From Pseudomonas sp. Bc-h (GTDB lineage Bacteria > Pseudomonadota > Gammaproteobacteria > Pseudomonadales > Pseudomonadaceae), in the NCBI RefSeq assembly GCF_002080045.1, contig NZ_MUIN01000004.1, positions 248,146 to 312,145 on the forward strand: a stretch of DNA of 64,000 nucleotides, written 5' to 3'. This document shows positions 37,517 through 46,697 of this stretch, one piece after another. A model generated the notes under the pieces. It saw only the letters and a program-made list of their open reading frames with translations, had not been told where the DNA came from and ran no database searches. The translations under genes and the position numbers were made by a program. Each line of letters opens with the position of its first letter. Within the stretch, counting starts at the first letter, position 1.

Positions 37517-37972
37517 ATGAAACCCACCTTGATCGCCGCTGCAGAAATCGACCGTCTCGAGACCTGGCAGAAATACTCCAGCCACATGTGCGGAGGCTGC
37601 GTTTCCAGCTGCTGCACCTTGCCTGTGGAAGCGAAGATCAAGGACCTGATCCGCATCGGCATCGTCGACGAGTTCGAACAGGGTGACAACCCGAAGAACA
37701 TCGCCAAGCGGTTGCAGAAGGAAGGAATCGTCGAGCGTTTCAACCAGAAATCCGGGATCTTCACCCTGCAGCGCATGAGCAACAACGATTGCCTTTATCT
37801 GGATCGCAAGAGCCGCTTGTGCACGATCTACGACAAACGACCGGATACCTGCCGCAACCACCCGAAGATCGGCCCGCGTCCGGGTTACTGCGCGTACAAG
37901 CCCAAGGAAGTCGTGCGTGAAAAGAGCGGCACGTTGAATTCAAACTCCGGCCATGTGCCGTTGAAGTTCTGA
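37517..37972 (+). CDS. YkgJ family cysteine-cluster protein
   Basis: A 151-residue protein with the cysteine cluster CGGCVSSCC (residues 25-33) and further cysteines in NDCLYLDRKSRLCTIYDKRP, DTCRNHP and GYC. The family probably binds zinc or an iron-sulfur cluster; function is not established. It ends before a terminator shared with typA. Confidence 0.85.
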   Translation: MKPTLIAAAEIDRLETWQKYSSHMCGGCVSSCCTLPVEAKIKDLIRIGIVDEFEQGDNPKNIAKRLQKEGIVERFNQKSGIFTLQRMSNNDCLYLDRKSRLCTIYDKRPDTCRNHPKIGPRPGYCAYKPKEVVREKSGTLNSNSGHVPLKF

Positions 37973-38064
37973 GAGCATCGCTCGCAGTTGAGATGATCAC
38001 CGAGCTTGCGGTCGAGCACCTGCCACAGAGACCGCGCCGCAGTCTTGATTAAAACCCGCGCAAA

Positions 38065-38102
38065 CAAAAACGCCCCCGACCTTTCGACCGGGGGCGTTTT
38101 CG
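38065..38102. terminator. Bidirectional terminator between ykgJ-like gene and typA
   Basis: Stem CGCCCCCG(a) / (c)CGGGGGCG around ACCTTTCGA, with an A-run to the left and TTTT to the right. Confidence 0.85.
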
Positions 38103-38117
38103 TTCAGCCGGGGCTAG

Positions 38118-39938
38118 TTACACCTTGGCTTTCTTGGCAGCGCGGGTACGCTCGCTTTCGTCGAGGATCTTCTTGCGAAGACGGATCGACTTAGGAGTGA
38201 CTTCGCACAGCTCGTCTTCCTGGATGTATTCCAGAGCCTGTTCCAGGGTGAAGCGAACAGGTGGAACCAGAGCGATGGTTTCGTCTTTACCGGAAGCACG
38301 CATGTTGTCGAGCTTCTTGCCCTTGGTAGGGTTGACGCCCAGGTCGTTGTCACGGCTGTTCTGACCAACGATCTGGCCGTTGTAGATTTCCTGACCGTGT
38401 TCAACGAACAGCTTGCCACGCGCTTGCAGGGTTTCCAGCGAGTAGGTCAGTGCCTTACCGGTTTCGACCGAAACCAGTACGCCGTTCTGACGGCCGGACA
38501 TGTGACCCGACTTGACGGTGTCATAACGGTCGAAGATCGAGGTCAGGATGCCAGCACCGTTGGTCAGGGTCAGGAATTGGTTACGGAAACCGATCAGACC
38601 ACGAGCAGGGATGTTGTATTCCAGACGAACACGGCCCTTGCCATCCGGCACCATGTTGCTCAGGTCGCCTTTACGCAGACCCATCTCTTCCATGACCTTG
38701 CCCTGGGATTCTTCAGGGATGTCGATGGTGACGTTCTCGTACGGTTCTTGCTTGACGCCGTCGACTTCACGAATGATCACTTCAGGACGGCCCAGGGCCA
38801 GCTCGAAGCCTTCGCGACGCATGGTTTCGATCAGTACCGAAAGGTGCAGCTCACCACGGCCAGATACCTTGAACTTGTCAGCCGAGTCGCCTTCTTCAAC
38901 GCGCAGTGCAACGTTGTACAGCAGCTCTTTGTCCAGACGGTCCTTGATGTTACGGGACGTCACGAACTTGCCTTCTTTACCGCAGAATGGCGAGTCGTTG
39001 ACCTGGAAGGTCATGGAAACGGTTGGCTCGTCAACGGTCAGCGGCTTCATCGCTTCGACGTTCAACGGGTCGCACAGAGTGTCGGAGATGAACAGCTCTT
39101 CGAAGCCGCTGATGCAGACGATGTCGCCGGCAGCTGCTTCTTCGACGTCGATGCGGTGCAGGCCGTGGTGACCCATCAGCTTCAGGATACGGCCGTTGCG
39201 ACGCTTGCCGTCGGCACTGATAGCCACAACCGGGGTGTTCGGCTTGACGCGGCCACGAGCGATACGGCCAACACCGATGACGCCCAGGAAGCTGTTGTAG
39301 TCCAGAGCCGAGATCTGCATCTGGAAAGGACCGTCACGGTCGACTTTCGGAGCAGGTACGTGATCCACGACCGCCTGGTACAGCGGGGTCATGTCTTCGG
39401 CCATTTCGTTGTGGTCCAGACCCGCGATGCCGTTGATGGCCGAGGCGTAGACGACCTGGAAGTCCAGTTGTTCTTCGGTAGCACCCAGGTTGTCGAACAG
39501 GTCGAAGATCTGGTCCAGAACCCAATCAGGACGCGCGCCCGGACGGTCAACCTTGTTGATGACCACGATTGGACGCAGGCCGGCTTCGAAAGCCTTCTTG
39601 GTCACGAAACGGGTTTGCGGCATAGGGCCGTCTTGGGCGTCGACCAGCAGCAGAACGGAGTCGACCATCGACATCACGCGCTCTACTTCACCGCCGAAGT
39701 CGGCGTGGCCCGGGGTGTCAACGATGTTGATGTGGTAGCCATTCCAGTTGATCGCGGTGTTCTTCGCGAGAATGGTAATACCGCGCTCTTTTTCCTGGTC
39801 GTTGGAGTCCATCACGCGTTCGTCGTTGAGCTCGTTACGCTCAAGAGTGCCGGACTGGCGCAGAAGCTTGTCGACGAGGGTAGTTTTACCGTGGTCAACG
39901 TGAGCAATGATGGCGATGTTGCGTAGATTTTCGATCAC
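38118..39938 (-). CDS. typA: Ribosome-associated GTPase TypA/BipA
   Basis: A 606-residue translational GTPase. G1 [11 protein letters not shown]3 [11 protein letters not shown] and G4 NKVDRPGA are intact; domains II, III, V and the family-specific C-terminal domain follow. It binds ribosomes and helps large-subunit assembly and growth in cold or stress. The start is GTG at 39938 (family N-terminus [20 protein letters not shown]). Transcribed alone, downstream of thiI by 139 nt. Confidence 0.97.
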   Translation of the reverse strand: MIENLRNIAIIAHVDHGKTTLVDKLLRQSGTLERNELNDERVMDSNDQEKERGITILAKNTAINWNGYHINIVDTPGHADFGGEVERVMSMVDSVLLLVDAQDGPMPQTRFVTKKAFEAGLRPIVVINKVDRPGARPDWVLDQIFDLFDNLGATEEQLDFQVVYASAINGIAGLDHNEMAEDMTPLYQAVVDHVPAPKVDRDGPFQMQISALDYNSFLGVIGVGRIARGRVKPNTPVVAISADGKRRNGRILKLMGHHGLHRIDVEEAAAGDIVCISGFEELFISDTLCDPLNVEAMKPLTVDEPTVSMTFQVNDSPFCGKEGKFVTSRNIKDRLDKELLYNVALRVEEGDSADKFKVSGRGELHLSVLIETMRREGFELALGRPEVIIREVDGVKQEPYENVTIDIPEESQGKVMEEMGLRKGDLSNMVPDGKGRVRLEYNIPARGLIGFRNQFLTLTNGAGILTSIFDRYDTVKSGHMSGRQNGVLVSVETGKALTYSLETLQARGKLFVEHGQEIYNGQIVGQNSRDNDLGVNPTKGKKLDNMRASGKDETIALVPPVRFTLEQALEYIQEDELCEVTPKSIRLRKKILDESERTRAAKKAKV

Positions 39939-40077
39939 TTGTGTATCTCGATCAGAGGATTCGGTCAGCTGCTTAGTGTAGGCAGCTATGAACGGTAGAG
40001 CCGGCTAAAGCCGTTACGGCTGACGACTGGTGTCGGGGGGCCGGTGACGCAAGCCACAGGCAAACAGCCCCGGGCAC

Positions 40078-41532
40078 TTAGCTCGGTCGATAAACGCGCA
40101 CATTGGCATGCCCCTCACTGAGCAGATGATGAGCATGCAGGCGACTCATGACGCCTTTGTCGCAATAAAGCAGGTACTGGCGCGTGTCATCCAGTGCCTT
40201 GAAACGGCTGTTCAGTGCAAAGAACGGCAGCGTTTGTACTTCAACGCCCGACAGTTCCAGCGGACGGTCTTCGGCTTCATCCGGATGACGGATGTCGATA
40301 ACCACCTGTCCGGCCAGAGCCTGACTGACTTCTTCGACCTGAACGTCCTGGCCCAACTCCTCGATCACGCGATCGATAGGCACCAGACGGGCGTTTTCGA
40401 GCGCACGCTCGAGTACCGCCATGTCGAATTCTTTTTCTTCATGCTCGACGCGATGGCGTTTGGCCGCGGTCTTTGGATTGACCGAGATCACACCGCAGTA
40501 CTCAGGCATGTGCCGGGCAAAATCGCCGGTGCCGATCTGGTCGGCCTGGTCGATAATGTCCTGCTTGTGACTGGCGATCAGCGGGCGCAAGACCAGCTTC
40601 TCCGTCACGCAATCGATGACCGACAGGTTGGGCAGCGTCTGGCTGGACACCTGGGAAATCGCTTCGCCGGTGACCAGCGCGTCGATTTCCAGCCTGTCGG
40701 CAATATTGGTCGCAGCGCGCAACATCATACGCTTCAATACTACGCCCATATGACTGTTATCGACTTTTCCGAGAATTTCTCCCAGAACTTCCTCGAACGG
40801 TACGCTGACGAACAGCACGCGTTGGGAGCTGCCGTACTTCTTCCAGATGAAGTGCGCGACCTCCATGACGCCCAGCTCGTGCGCCCTGCCACCCAGATTG
40901 AAGAAGCAGAAGTGGCTCATCAGGCCCCGACGCATGATCTGATAAGCGGCAACGGTGGAGTCGAAACCACCTGACATCAGAACCAGGGTCTGCTCCAGCG
41001 AACCCAGCGGATAGCCGCCGATACTGTTGTGCTGGCTGTGGATCACGAACAGGCGCTGGTCGCGAATCTCGATCCGCACCTCGACTTCCGGCGCTTTCAG
41101 CGAAATACCGGCCGCGCCGCATTCACGACGCAATTTGCTGCCAACGTACTTCTCGACGTCCATGGAGCTGAAGTCGTGGTGGCCGGCGCGCTTGCAACGC
41201 ACTGAGAAAATCTTGCCGGGTAGGGCATCGCCGAAGTGCAGTTTGCACTTCTCGTAGATGTCGTCCATATCGCCCAGCGGATATTGATCGACCTGCAGGA
41301 AGTGCGCGATGCCGGGCATGCAGCTCAGGCGTTCGGTCATTTCGTGCAGGACGCGCGAATCCTGAACCTTGGTTTCCACCTCGAGGTTGTCCCACACACC
41401 ATCGACCACCAGCGCCGGGTCCAGATCGCGGAGCACGGTGCGGATGTTTTTGGCCAACTGTTTGATGAAGCGCTTGCGCACAGGTCGGCTTTTGATGGTG
41501 ATTTCCGGGAAAACTTTAACGATTAGTTTCAT
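40078..41532 (-). CDS. thiI: tRNA 4-thiouridine synthase / sulfurtransferase ThiI
   Basis: A 484-residue protein with a NFLD-THUMP RNA-binding region (1-165), a PP-loop ATPase domain ([11 protein letters not shown]) and a C-terminal rhodanese domain whose active cysteine is in YCDKGVMS. It makes s4U8 in tRNA and, in enteric bacteria, gives sulfur to ThiS for thiazole. ATG 41532 gives the family N-terminus [15 protein letters not shown]. Divergent from glnA, whose control region lies between. Confidence 0.95.
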   Translation of the reverse strand: MKLIVKVFPEITIKSRPVRKRFIKQLAKNIRTVLRDLDPALVVDGVWDNLEVETKVQDSRVLHEMTERLSCMPGIAHFLQVDQYPLGDMDDIYEKCKLHFGDALPGKIFSVRCKRAGHHDFSSMDVEKYVGSKLRRECGAAGISLKAPEVEVRIEIRDQRLFVIHSQHNSIGGYPLGSLEQTLVLMSGGFDSTVAAYQIMRRGLMSHFCFFNLGGRAHELGVMEVAHFIWKKYGSSQRVLFVSVPFEEVLGEILGKVDNSHMGVVLKRMMLRAATNIADRLEIDALVTGEAISQVSSQTLPNLSVIDCVTEKLVLRPLIASHKQDIIDQADQIGTGDFARHMPEYCGVISVNPKTAAKRHRVEHEEKEFDMAVLERALENARLVPIDRVIEELGQDVQVEEVSQALAGQVVIDIRHPDEAEDRPLELSGVEVQTLPFFALNSRFKALDDTRQYLLYCDKGVMSRLHAHHLLSEGHANVRVYRPS

Positions 41533-41628
41533 GAAAACAGCGCGCTGGGTGCCGGTCGAAAAAGGGGGGCGCGGATTATAGCGGAAATTGCTCAAGGTTT
41601 AACCAGTTATCGTATAGCCGATCATCAG

Positions 41629-41678
41629 CGCACCAAAAAGGGACTGTATACAATCCAAGCGCACCATATCGGTGCGCA
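41629..41678 (+). promoter_or_regulatory. Two NtrC enhancer sites upstream of glnA
   Basis: The strong site CGCACCA-tat-CGGTGCG (41661-41677, flanked by GC and CA) matches the NtrC consensus TGCACCA-N3-TGGTGCA. A weaker one, CGCACCA-aaa-AGGGACT, is at 41629-41645. Their centres are about 31 bp apart, three helical turns, and sit about 106 and 137 bp before the predicted start of transcription. Confidence 0.8.
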
Positions 41679-41748
41679 GCTTTTCACAAATGCGACGTTT
41701 TACGCCCGAAATACCGGCGTTTTCCGCAGAAAACCCAACACAGGGCAC

Positions 41749-41764
41749 TGGCATGCAAATTGCT
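41749..41764 (+). promoter_or_regulatory. Sigma-54 promoter of glnA
   Basis: TGGCATGCAAATTGCT: GG at 41750-41751 and GC at 41762-41763 with the obligatory 10-nt spacing, very close to the consensus TGGCAC-N5-TTGCW. Transcription should start near 41775. Confidence 0.85.
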
Positions 41765-41863
41765 CCCTTGTGAGGCAGGTTGCCTTGGCCGACTATCGCG
41801 CCCGGCATCACCCAAATTAAAGGGCCCACCACTACCCCGCCCTAATCCACCCCGGAGGACAAC

Positions 41864-43270
41864 ATGTCGAAGTCGGTTCAACTCATCAAAGATCATGACG
41901 TTAAGTGGATTGATCTGCGCTTCACGGACACCAAAGGCACTCAGCACCACGTGACCATGCCAGCTCGCGATGCGCTGGAAGACGATTTCTTCGAAGTCGG
42001 CAAAATGTTCGACGGCTCGTCCATCTCCGGCTGGAAAGGCATCGAAGCCTCCGACATGATTCTGCTGCCGGACGACGAAACGGCCGTTCTGGACCCGTTC
42101 ACCGAAGAACCGACCCTGATCCTGGTTTGCGACATCATCGAACCTTCGACCATGCAAGGTTACGACCGCGACCCACGGGCAATCGCTCACCGCGCCGAGG
42201 AATACCTGAAGTCCACGGGTATCGGTGACACCGTATTCGCAGGTCCAGAGCCAGAATTCTTCATCTTCGACGAAGTGAAGTTCAAGTCCGATATCTCCGG
42301 CTCCATGTTCAAGATCTTCTCCGAGCAAGGCTCGTGGATGTCTGACGCTGACATCGAAGGCGGCAACAAGGGCCACCGTCCAGGCGTCAAAGGCGGCTAC
42401 TTCCCGGTTCCTCCGTTCGACCACGACCACGAAATCCGCACCGCGATGTGCAACGCCCTGGAAGAAATGGGTCAGGTCGTAGAAGTTCACCACCACGAAG
42501 TGGCAACCGCTGGCCAGAACGAAATCGGCACGCGCTTCAACACTCTGGTTAAAAAGGCTGACGAAGTTCAGACCCTGAAATACGTCGTCCACAACGTTGC
42601 CGACGCATACGGCCGTACCGCGACCTTCATGCCTAAGCCTCTGTATGGCGACAACGGCTCGGGTATGCACGTTCACATGTCCATCGCCAAAGATGGCAAG
42701 AACACCTTCGCTGGCGAAGGCTATGCCGGCCTGTCCGACACCGCCCTGTACTTCATCGGCGGCATCATCAAGCACGGTAAGGCTCTGAACGGCTTCACCA
42801 ATCCTTCGACCAACTCCTACAAGCGTCTGGTCCCAGGTTTCGAAGCTCCAGTAATGCTGGCCTACTCGGCTCGCAACCGTTCCGCTTCGATCCGTATTCC
42901 TTACGTCTCCAGCCCACGCGGCCGTCGTATCGAAGCTCGCTTCCCGGATCCGGCAGCCAACCCATACCTGGCTTTCGCAGCTCTGCTGATGGCTGGCCTG
43001 GACGGTATCCAGAACAAGATCCACCCTGGCGACGCAGCCGACAAAAACCTGTACGACCTGCCACCTGAAGAGGCTGCAGAGATCCCACAAGTTTGCGGCA
43101 GCCTGAAAGAAGCTCTGGAAGAGCTGGACAAAGGTCGTGCGTTCCTGACCAAAGGCGGCGTATTCAGCGACGACTTCATCGACGCTTACATCGCTCTGAA
43201 ATCGGAAGAAGAAATCAAGGTACGTACTTTCGTACACCCACTGGAATACGAGCTGTACTACAGCTGCTGA
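41864..43270 (+). CDS. glnA: Glutamine synthetase, type I
   Basis: A 468-residue GSI-beta enzyme forming glutamine from glutamate, ammonia and ATP; twelve subunits assemble. The substrate motif [13 protein letters not shown], the ATP motif [16 protein letters not shown] and the adenylylation site [10 protein letters not shown] (Tyr near residue 397) are present, so activity can be adjusted by GlnE. A good ribosome site (CCGGAGGAC) precedes ATG 41864. Expression is driven by the sigma-54/NtrC elements upstream. Confidence 0.98.
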   Translation: MSKSVQLIKDHDVKWIDLRFTDTKGTQHHVTMPARDALEDDFFEVGKMFDGSSISGWKGIEASDMILLPDDETAVLDPFTEEPTLILVCDIIEPSTMQGYDRDPRAIAHRAEEYLKSTGIGDTVFAGPEPEFFIFDEVKFKSDISGSMFKIFSEQGSWMSDADIEGGNKGHRPGVKGGYFPVPPFDHDHEIRTAMCNALEEMGQVVEVHHHEVATAGQNEIGTRFNTLVKKADEVQTLKYVVHNVADAYGRTATFMPKPLYGDNGSGMHVHMSIAKDGKNTFAGEGYAGLSDTALYFIGGIIKHGKALNGFTNPSTNSYKRLVPGFEAPVMLAYSARNRSASIRIPYVSSPRGRRIEARFPDPAANPYLAFAALLMAGLDGIQNKIHPGDAADKNLYDLPPEEAAEIPQVCGSLKEALEELDKGRAFLTKGGVFSDDFIDAYIALKSEEEIKVRTFVHPLEYELYYSC

Positions 43271-43301
43271 TCCCGGTCGCGCCAGCGAGAGCGGCGTGAA
43301 T

Positions 43302-43332
43302 AAAAGAGGCCTCCTTCGGGAGGCCTTTTTTG
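43302..43332 (+). terminator. Rho-independent terminator of glnA
   Basis: Stem AGGCCTCC / GGAGGCCT, TTCG-type loop, followed by six T. Confidence 0.92.
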
Positions 43333-43456
43333 TGGCTACGAAAAACGAGTGTTTAGCGAATGGTGGTATTTAGTTATCGTTTTTCTAATAGCATTGACTA
43401 GATACTCCACCACTCCCACTGCTCTCCAGTGCCGTTATCAATAATAAGGATGTCCA

Positions 43457-44026
43457 ATGCCCCGGCCCCTCTGGCTCATGCTCTCGATCGCCCCGCTCAT
43501 GGCGGGCTGCCTCAACTCACCTACCCCTCAAACGGCCCCCGATGCCGTGGAGTCGCTGGTTGCAGTGATCGAGCAGAGGCTGGACATTGCAAACGACGTT
43601 GCCGTGAGCAAGTGGTACAGCGGCAAGCCTGTGCAGGACAGTGAGCGCGAGCGCCAGGTGATCCTCAATGCCGAGTCCCAAGCCCAGGCATTCAACCTGA
43701 ACAGGGACGACGTCCACGCGTTCATGACCGCACAGATGGAAGCCAACAAGGTGGTGCAGTACGCGCGGATAGCCCAGTGGCACGAGAGCGGCCAGGCTCC
43801 CCAACCCCCCGCTACCAGCCTGACGCAGGGCATTCGCACCCGTCTGGATACGCTGCAACCGGATTTGATGCACAAGTACGCAGCGTTCCTGCCTTATCGC
43901 AGCAAGAGTGAATGCCAAAGCTGGTTGCAGTCGACGACCAGACGCAAGGCCGCAGACGCTGTCATGCTCAGCGCCTTGCAGCGTGCAACCGACGGCCTGT
44001 GCAAAACGGAGCAAAAGTCTGATTGA
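43457..44026 (+). CDS. Secreted chorismate mutase, AroQ-gamma type
   Basis: A 189-residue protein with a signal segment ending in a lipobox-like LMAGC (Cys18). The mature part is all-helical, with the chorismate-mutase pattern LVAVIEQRLDIANDVAVSKW (Arg and Lys for substrate binding), ERERQVL and MTAQMEANK. AroQ-gamma enzymes convert chorismate to prephenate outside the cytoplasm; in some pathogens they help virulence, elsewhere their role is unclear. It follows glnA after a terminator and has its own AAGGA ribosome site. Lipoprotein or soluble location is not settled. Confidence 0.87.
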   Translation: MPRPLWLMLSIAPLMAGCLNSPTPQTAPDAVESLVAVIEQRLDIANDVAVSKWYSGKPVQDSERERQVILNAESQAQAFNLNRDDVHAFMTAQMEANKVVQYARIAQWHESGQAPQPPATSLTQGIRTRLDTLQPDLMHKYAAFLPYRSKSECQSWLQSTTRRKAADAVMLSALQRATDGLCKTEQKSD

Positions 44027-44148
44027 TGCCGTGGGAGCGCGGATGAGACTACCGGTCCGGTTTTGCTCTATGCTGCCCCCTGTGCCTGGCGCTACTGCAG
44101 TAGCGCGATGCAAGCTGTCGTTCTCCTGACCGCGGTACTGGAGTTTTC

Positions 44149-44676
44149 ATGCGTCAAAGCCTTGCCTTCGTGCTGCTGTTGCTTGCCTTGCCCGCAGTCG
44201 CGCAGATCTACAAATACACCGACGCCAATGGCAACACGGCGTACAGCAACCAGCCGCCCAATGGCACCAAGGCTGAACCAGTCGACCTGCCACCGCTCAA
44301 TAGCGTTGACACCGTCGCGCCGCCCCCCGCCCCACCGAGCGCGTCTCAAAATCAGAGTCAGACGCAGCAAAATACTGCGGCCTATCAGGTCCTGGAGCTG
44401 ACTGACCTTCCTCAAGGTGAAGCGCTGCGCGCCAATAACGGGACGTTCACCGTTGGCGTGGCGATCCAGCCGCGCCTGCAGGCTGGCCACCTGCTGCAGC
44501 TGATCGTGGACGGGACGCCCTATGGTCAGCCGACCAATGTTCCGCGCCTTCAGGCAGTGGATCTGGATCGGGGCGAACACAGCCTAGCCGTGCAGGTGCT
44601 GCAAGGCGCGCAATCCATCCAGCAGAGCCAGACCACCACACTGACAGTGCAGCGAGTCCATGTCGGCAAGCCCTGA
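44149..44676 (+). CDS. DUF4124 domain protein (first of pair)
   Basis: A 175-residue secreted protein: signal peptide (about 1-19, ending AVAQ) and then the DUF4124 segment IYKYTDANGNTAYSNQPPNG. A Pro/Gln-rich linker leads to a C-terminal beta-rich domain. Function unknown; the family is common near ntrBC in Pseudomonas. The next DUF4124 gene overlaps it by 17 nt. Confidence 0.85.
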   Translation: MRQSLAFVLLLLALPAVAQIYKYTDANGNTAYSNQPPNGTKAEPVDLPPLNSVDTVAPPPAPPSASQNQSQTQQNTAAYQVLELTDLPQGEALRANNGTFTVGVAIQPRLQAGHLLQLIVDGTPYGQPTNVPRLQAVDLDRGEHSLAVQVLQGAQSIQQSQTTTLTVQRVHVGKP

Positions 44677-45304
44677 ATCCAAGTGGCTGCGCGGCGTGCT
44701 GATGTGCCTGCTGATGCTTGTCGGCCACTCGGCCATCGCTGAGGTCTACACCTACATCGATGCCGAAGGTAATCGGGCATTTACCGACCAGCCCCGGCGC
44801 AACGCGAAGAAGGTCGAGATCGCGCCCAGCAATCAGATCAAGTCCGCGCCCAGAAAGCCGACTCAGGCACACAGCGCCAAGCCAACACCCGGCCCGCTGT
44901 TCCGTTATCAGTTGTTGCGCATTCTTGCCCCGGAACCTGACACCACCATTCGCGATAGCGAGGGCAACCTGATCGTCACCGTCACCAACGAGCCCGCGCT
45001 GCAACCGGGACACACCTATCGGTTGCTGCTGGAAGGCAAGGTTTATGGGGAAGCCGGCCGCAGCCCGGTATTCCCGATGACCAACATCGATCGCGGCACC
45101 CATCAACTCTCGATCGAGATCATTGACGAGTTTGGCCGGGTAGCAGAACGCACACCCAACCAGCCGTTCCACATGATGCGTATTTCGCTTGCGCAGAAAC
45201 GTCTCGCGCAACCGTGCAAGACCGAAGATTACGGCGTGCGCCCGGAGTGCCCGCTCAAGGACAAGCCACCTGAAGAAGAAAGCAGCATTCTGCCGTTTTT
45301 CTGA
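44660..45304 (+). CDS. DUF4124 domain protein (second of pair)
   Basis: A 214-residue secreted protein with a signal segment to about residue 28 (GHSAIA) and the DUF4124 motif VYTYIDAEGNRAFTDQPRRN. The C-terminal domain again resembles that of its upstream neighbour (LQPGHTYRLLLEGKVYGEA against LQAGHLLQLIVDGTPYGQP), so the two arose by duplication. Function unknown. Confidence 0.85.
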   Translation: MSASPESKWLRGVLMCLLMLVGHSAIAEVYTYIDAEGNRAFTDQPRRNAKKVEIAPSNQIKSAPRKPTQAHSAKPTPGPLFRYQLLRILAPEPDTTIRDSEGNLIVTVTNEPALQPGHTYRLLLEGKVYGEAGRSPVFPMTNIDRGTHQLSIEIIDEFGRVAERTPNQPFHMMRISLAQKRLAQPCKTEDYGVRPECPLKDKPPEEESSILPFF

Positions 45305-45325
45305 TGACGCACGTTTCAGCGACTA

Positions 45326-45384
45326 AGCTCCACATTGGTGCACAACCTGAACGAACGTGTCGATTTAAATCCCATTTTGGTTCA
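45326..45384 (+). promoter_or_regulatory. Two NtrC-type sites upstream of ntrB
   Basis: AGCTCCA-cat-TGGTGCA (45326-45342) differs from the consensus TGCACCA-N3-TGGTGCA at only two positions. A weaker site, AATCCCA-ttt-TGGTTCA, is at 45368-45384. Centres are 42 bp apart, four helical turns, and about 162 and 120 bp before the predicted transcription start. Confidence 0.62.
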
Positions 45385-45469
45385 CGAATCGCGCGAGGCT
45401 GCGCTCTCTTCGGGCTGGCTGTCCAAAAAAAGTCCGAAATGCCTCGAACAGCGCTTCTTTTCGGAGCCT

Positions 45470-45485
45470 TGGTTTGGTTCTTGCA
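45470..45485 (+). promoter_or_regulatory. Candidate sigma-54 promoter of ntrBC
   Basis: TGGTTTGGTTCTTGCA: GG at 45471-45472, GC at 45483-45484, 10-nt spacing and a full TTGCA -12 element. The -24 box is less complete than in glnA. The rest of the 307-nt gap between the DUF4124 gene and ntrB holds no gene that I can support. Confidence 0.6.
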
Positions 45486-45611
45486 TTTTCTAACAAATAA
45501 GCAATGGACAGCCATCGCGTCAGCGGTCTTCCAGTGCTGGCCAAGACCAACCAGAGCCTGCACTTTCGGGCCCGCCCAAGTGCAATGAGCCAAAAGAGGT
45601 CGACGAGATTC

Positions 45612-46697
45612 ATGACAATCAGCGATACGTTGCACCGACTGTTACTCGACAACCTGACCACTGCCACGATTCTGCTCAAATCGGACTTGCGCCTGGAGTA
45701 CATGAATCCGGCAGCGGAGATGCTGCTGGCGATCAGCGGCCAGCGCAGCCATGGGCAATTCATCAGCGAGCTGTTCACTGAGTCCGCCGAGGCCCTGAGC
45801 TCGCTGCGCCAGGCCGTAGAGCAAGCTCACCCGTTCACCAAGCGCGAAGCGATGCTGACGGCACTGACCGGGCAGACATTGACCGTCGACTACGCGGTAA
45901 CGCCGATTCTGTCCCAAGGCGAGACGATGTTACTGCTGGAGGTCCATCCCCGTGATCGCCTGCTGCGTATCACCAAGGAAGAGGCTCAGCTCTCCAAACA
46001 GGAAACCACCAAGATGCTGGTGCGTGGCCTGGCCCATGAAATAAAGAATCCGCTGGGCGGAATTCGTGGGGCCGCTCAACTGCTGGCCCGCGAACTTCCG
46101 GAAGAAAGCCTCAAGGACTACACCAACGTTATCATCGAAGAAGCCGACCGCCTGCGTAATCTGGTGGATCGGATGCTGGGCTCGAACAAGCTGCCCTCTC
46201 TGGCAATGACCAACGTTCACGAAGTATTGGAGCGTGTCTGCAGCCTTGTGGAAGCCGAAAGCCAGGGCTGCATCACTTTGGTGCGCGATTACGACCCTAG
46301 CATTCCCGACGTCCTGATCGACCGTGATCAGATGGTTCAGGCCGTGCTCAATATCGTGCGCAATGCGATGCAGGCCATCAGCGGTCAGAACGAACTGCGT
46401 CTGGGGCGCATCAGCCTGCGCACCCGTGCCATGCGCCAGTTCACGATCGGCCATGTGCGCCATCGTCTGGTGAGCAAGATCGAGATCATCGACAACGGCC
46501 CGGGCATTGCTCCGGAGCTTCAGGAAACCATTTTCTACCCAATGGTCAGCGGCCGCCCGGACGGTACCGGGCTGGGCCTTGCCATCACCCAGAACATCAT
46601 CAGTCAGCACCAGGGGCTGATCGAGTGTGACAGCCATCCTGGCCACACAACATTCTCGATCTTCTTGCCGCTGGAACAAGGAGCAGCTTCGACATGA
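45612..46697 (+). CDS. glnL: Nitrogen sensor kinase NtrB (GlnL)
   Basis: A 361-residue cytoplasmic histidine kinase: PAS domain (residues 10-115), H-box with His142 in GLAHEIKNPLGG, and ATPase region (NIVRNAMQA, DNGPGIAPEL, GTGLGLAIT). It phosphorylates NtrC under nitrogen limitation, and GlnB/PII switches it to phosphatase mode. ATG 45612 matches the family start; the longer frame runs over its promoter. Overlaps ntrC as ATGA. Confidence 0.96.
   Translation: MTISDTLHRLLLDNLTTATILLKSDLRLEYMNPAAEMLLAISGQRSHGQFISELFTESAEALSSLRQAVEQAHPFTKREAMLTALTGQTLTVDYAVTPILSQGETMLLLEVHPRDRLLRITKEEAQLSKQETTKMLVRGLAHEIKNPLGGIRGAAQLLARELPEESLKDYTNVIIEEADRLRNLVDRMLGSNKLPSLAMTNVHEVLERVCSLVEAESQGCITLVRDYDPSIPDVLIDRDQMVQAVLNIVRNAMQAISGQNELRLGRISLRTRAMRQFTIGHVRHRLVSKIEIIDNGPGIAPELQETIFYPMVSGRPDGTGLGLAITQNIISQHQGLIECDSHPGHTTFSIFLPLEQGAAST

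Noticed and set aside
38397..39926. A 509-codon plus-strand frame opposite typA, and similar long frames opposite glnA, ilvD and betT
   Set aside because: These are shadow frames that arise in GC-rich genes; the opposite strand carries the well-conserved protein in each case.
45304..45588. A 94-codon frame upstream of ntrB
   Set aside because: It covers the predicted NtrC sites and sigma-54 promoter, lacks a ribosome site and shows no domain features.
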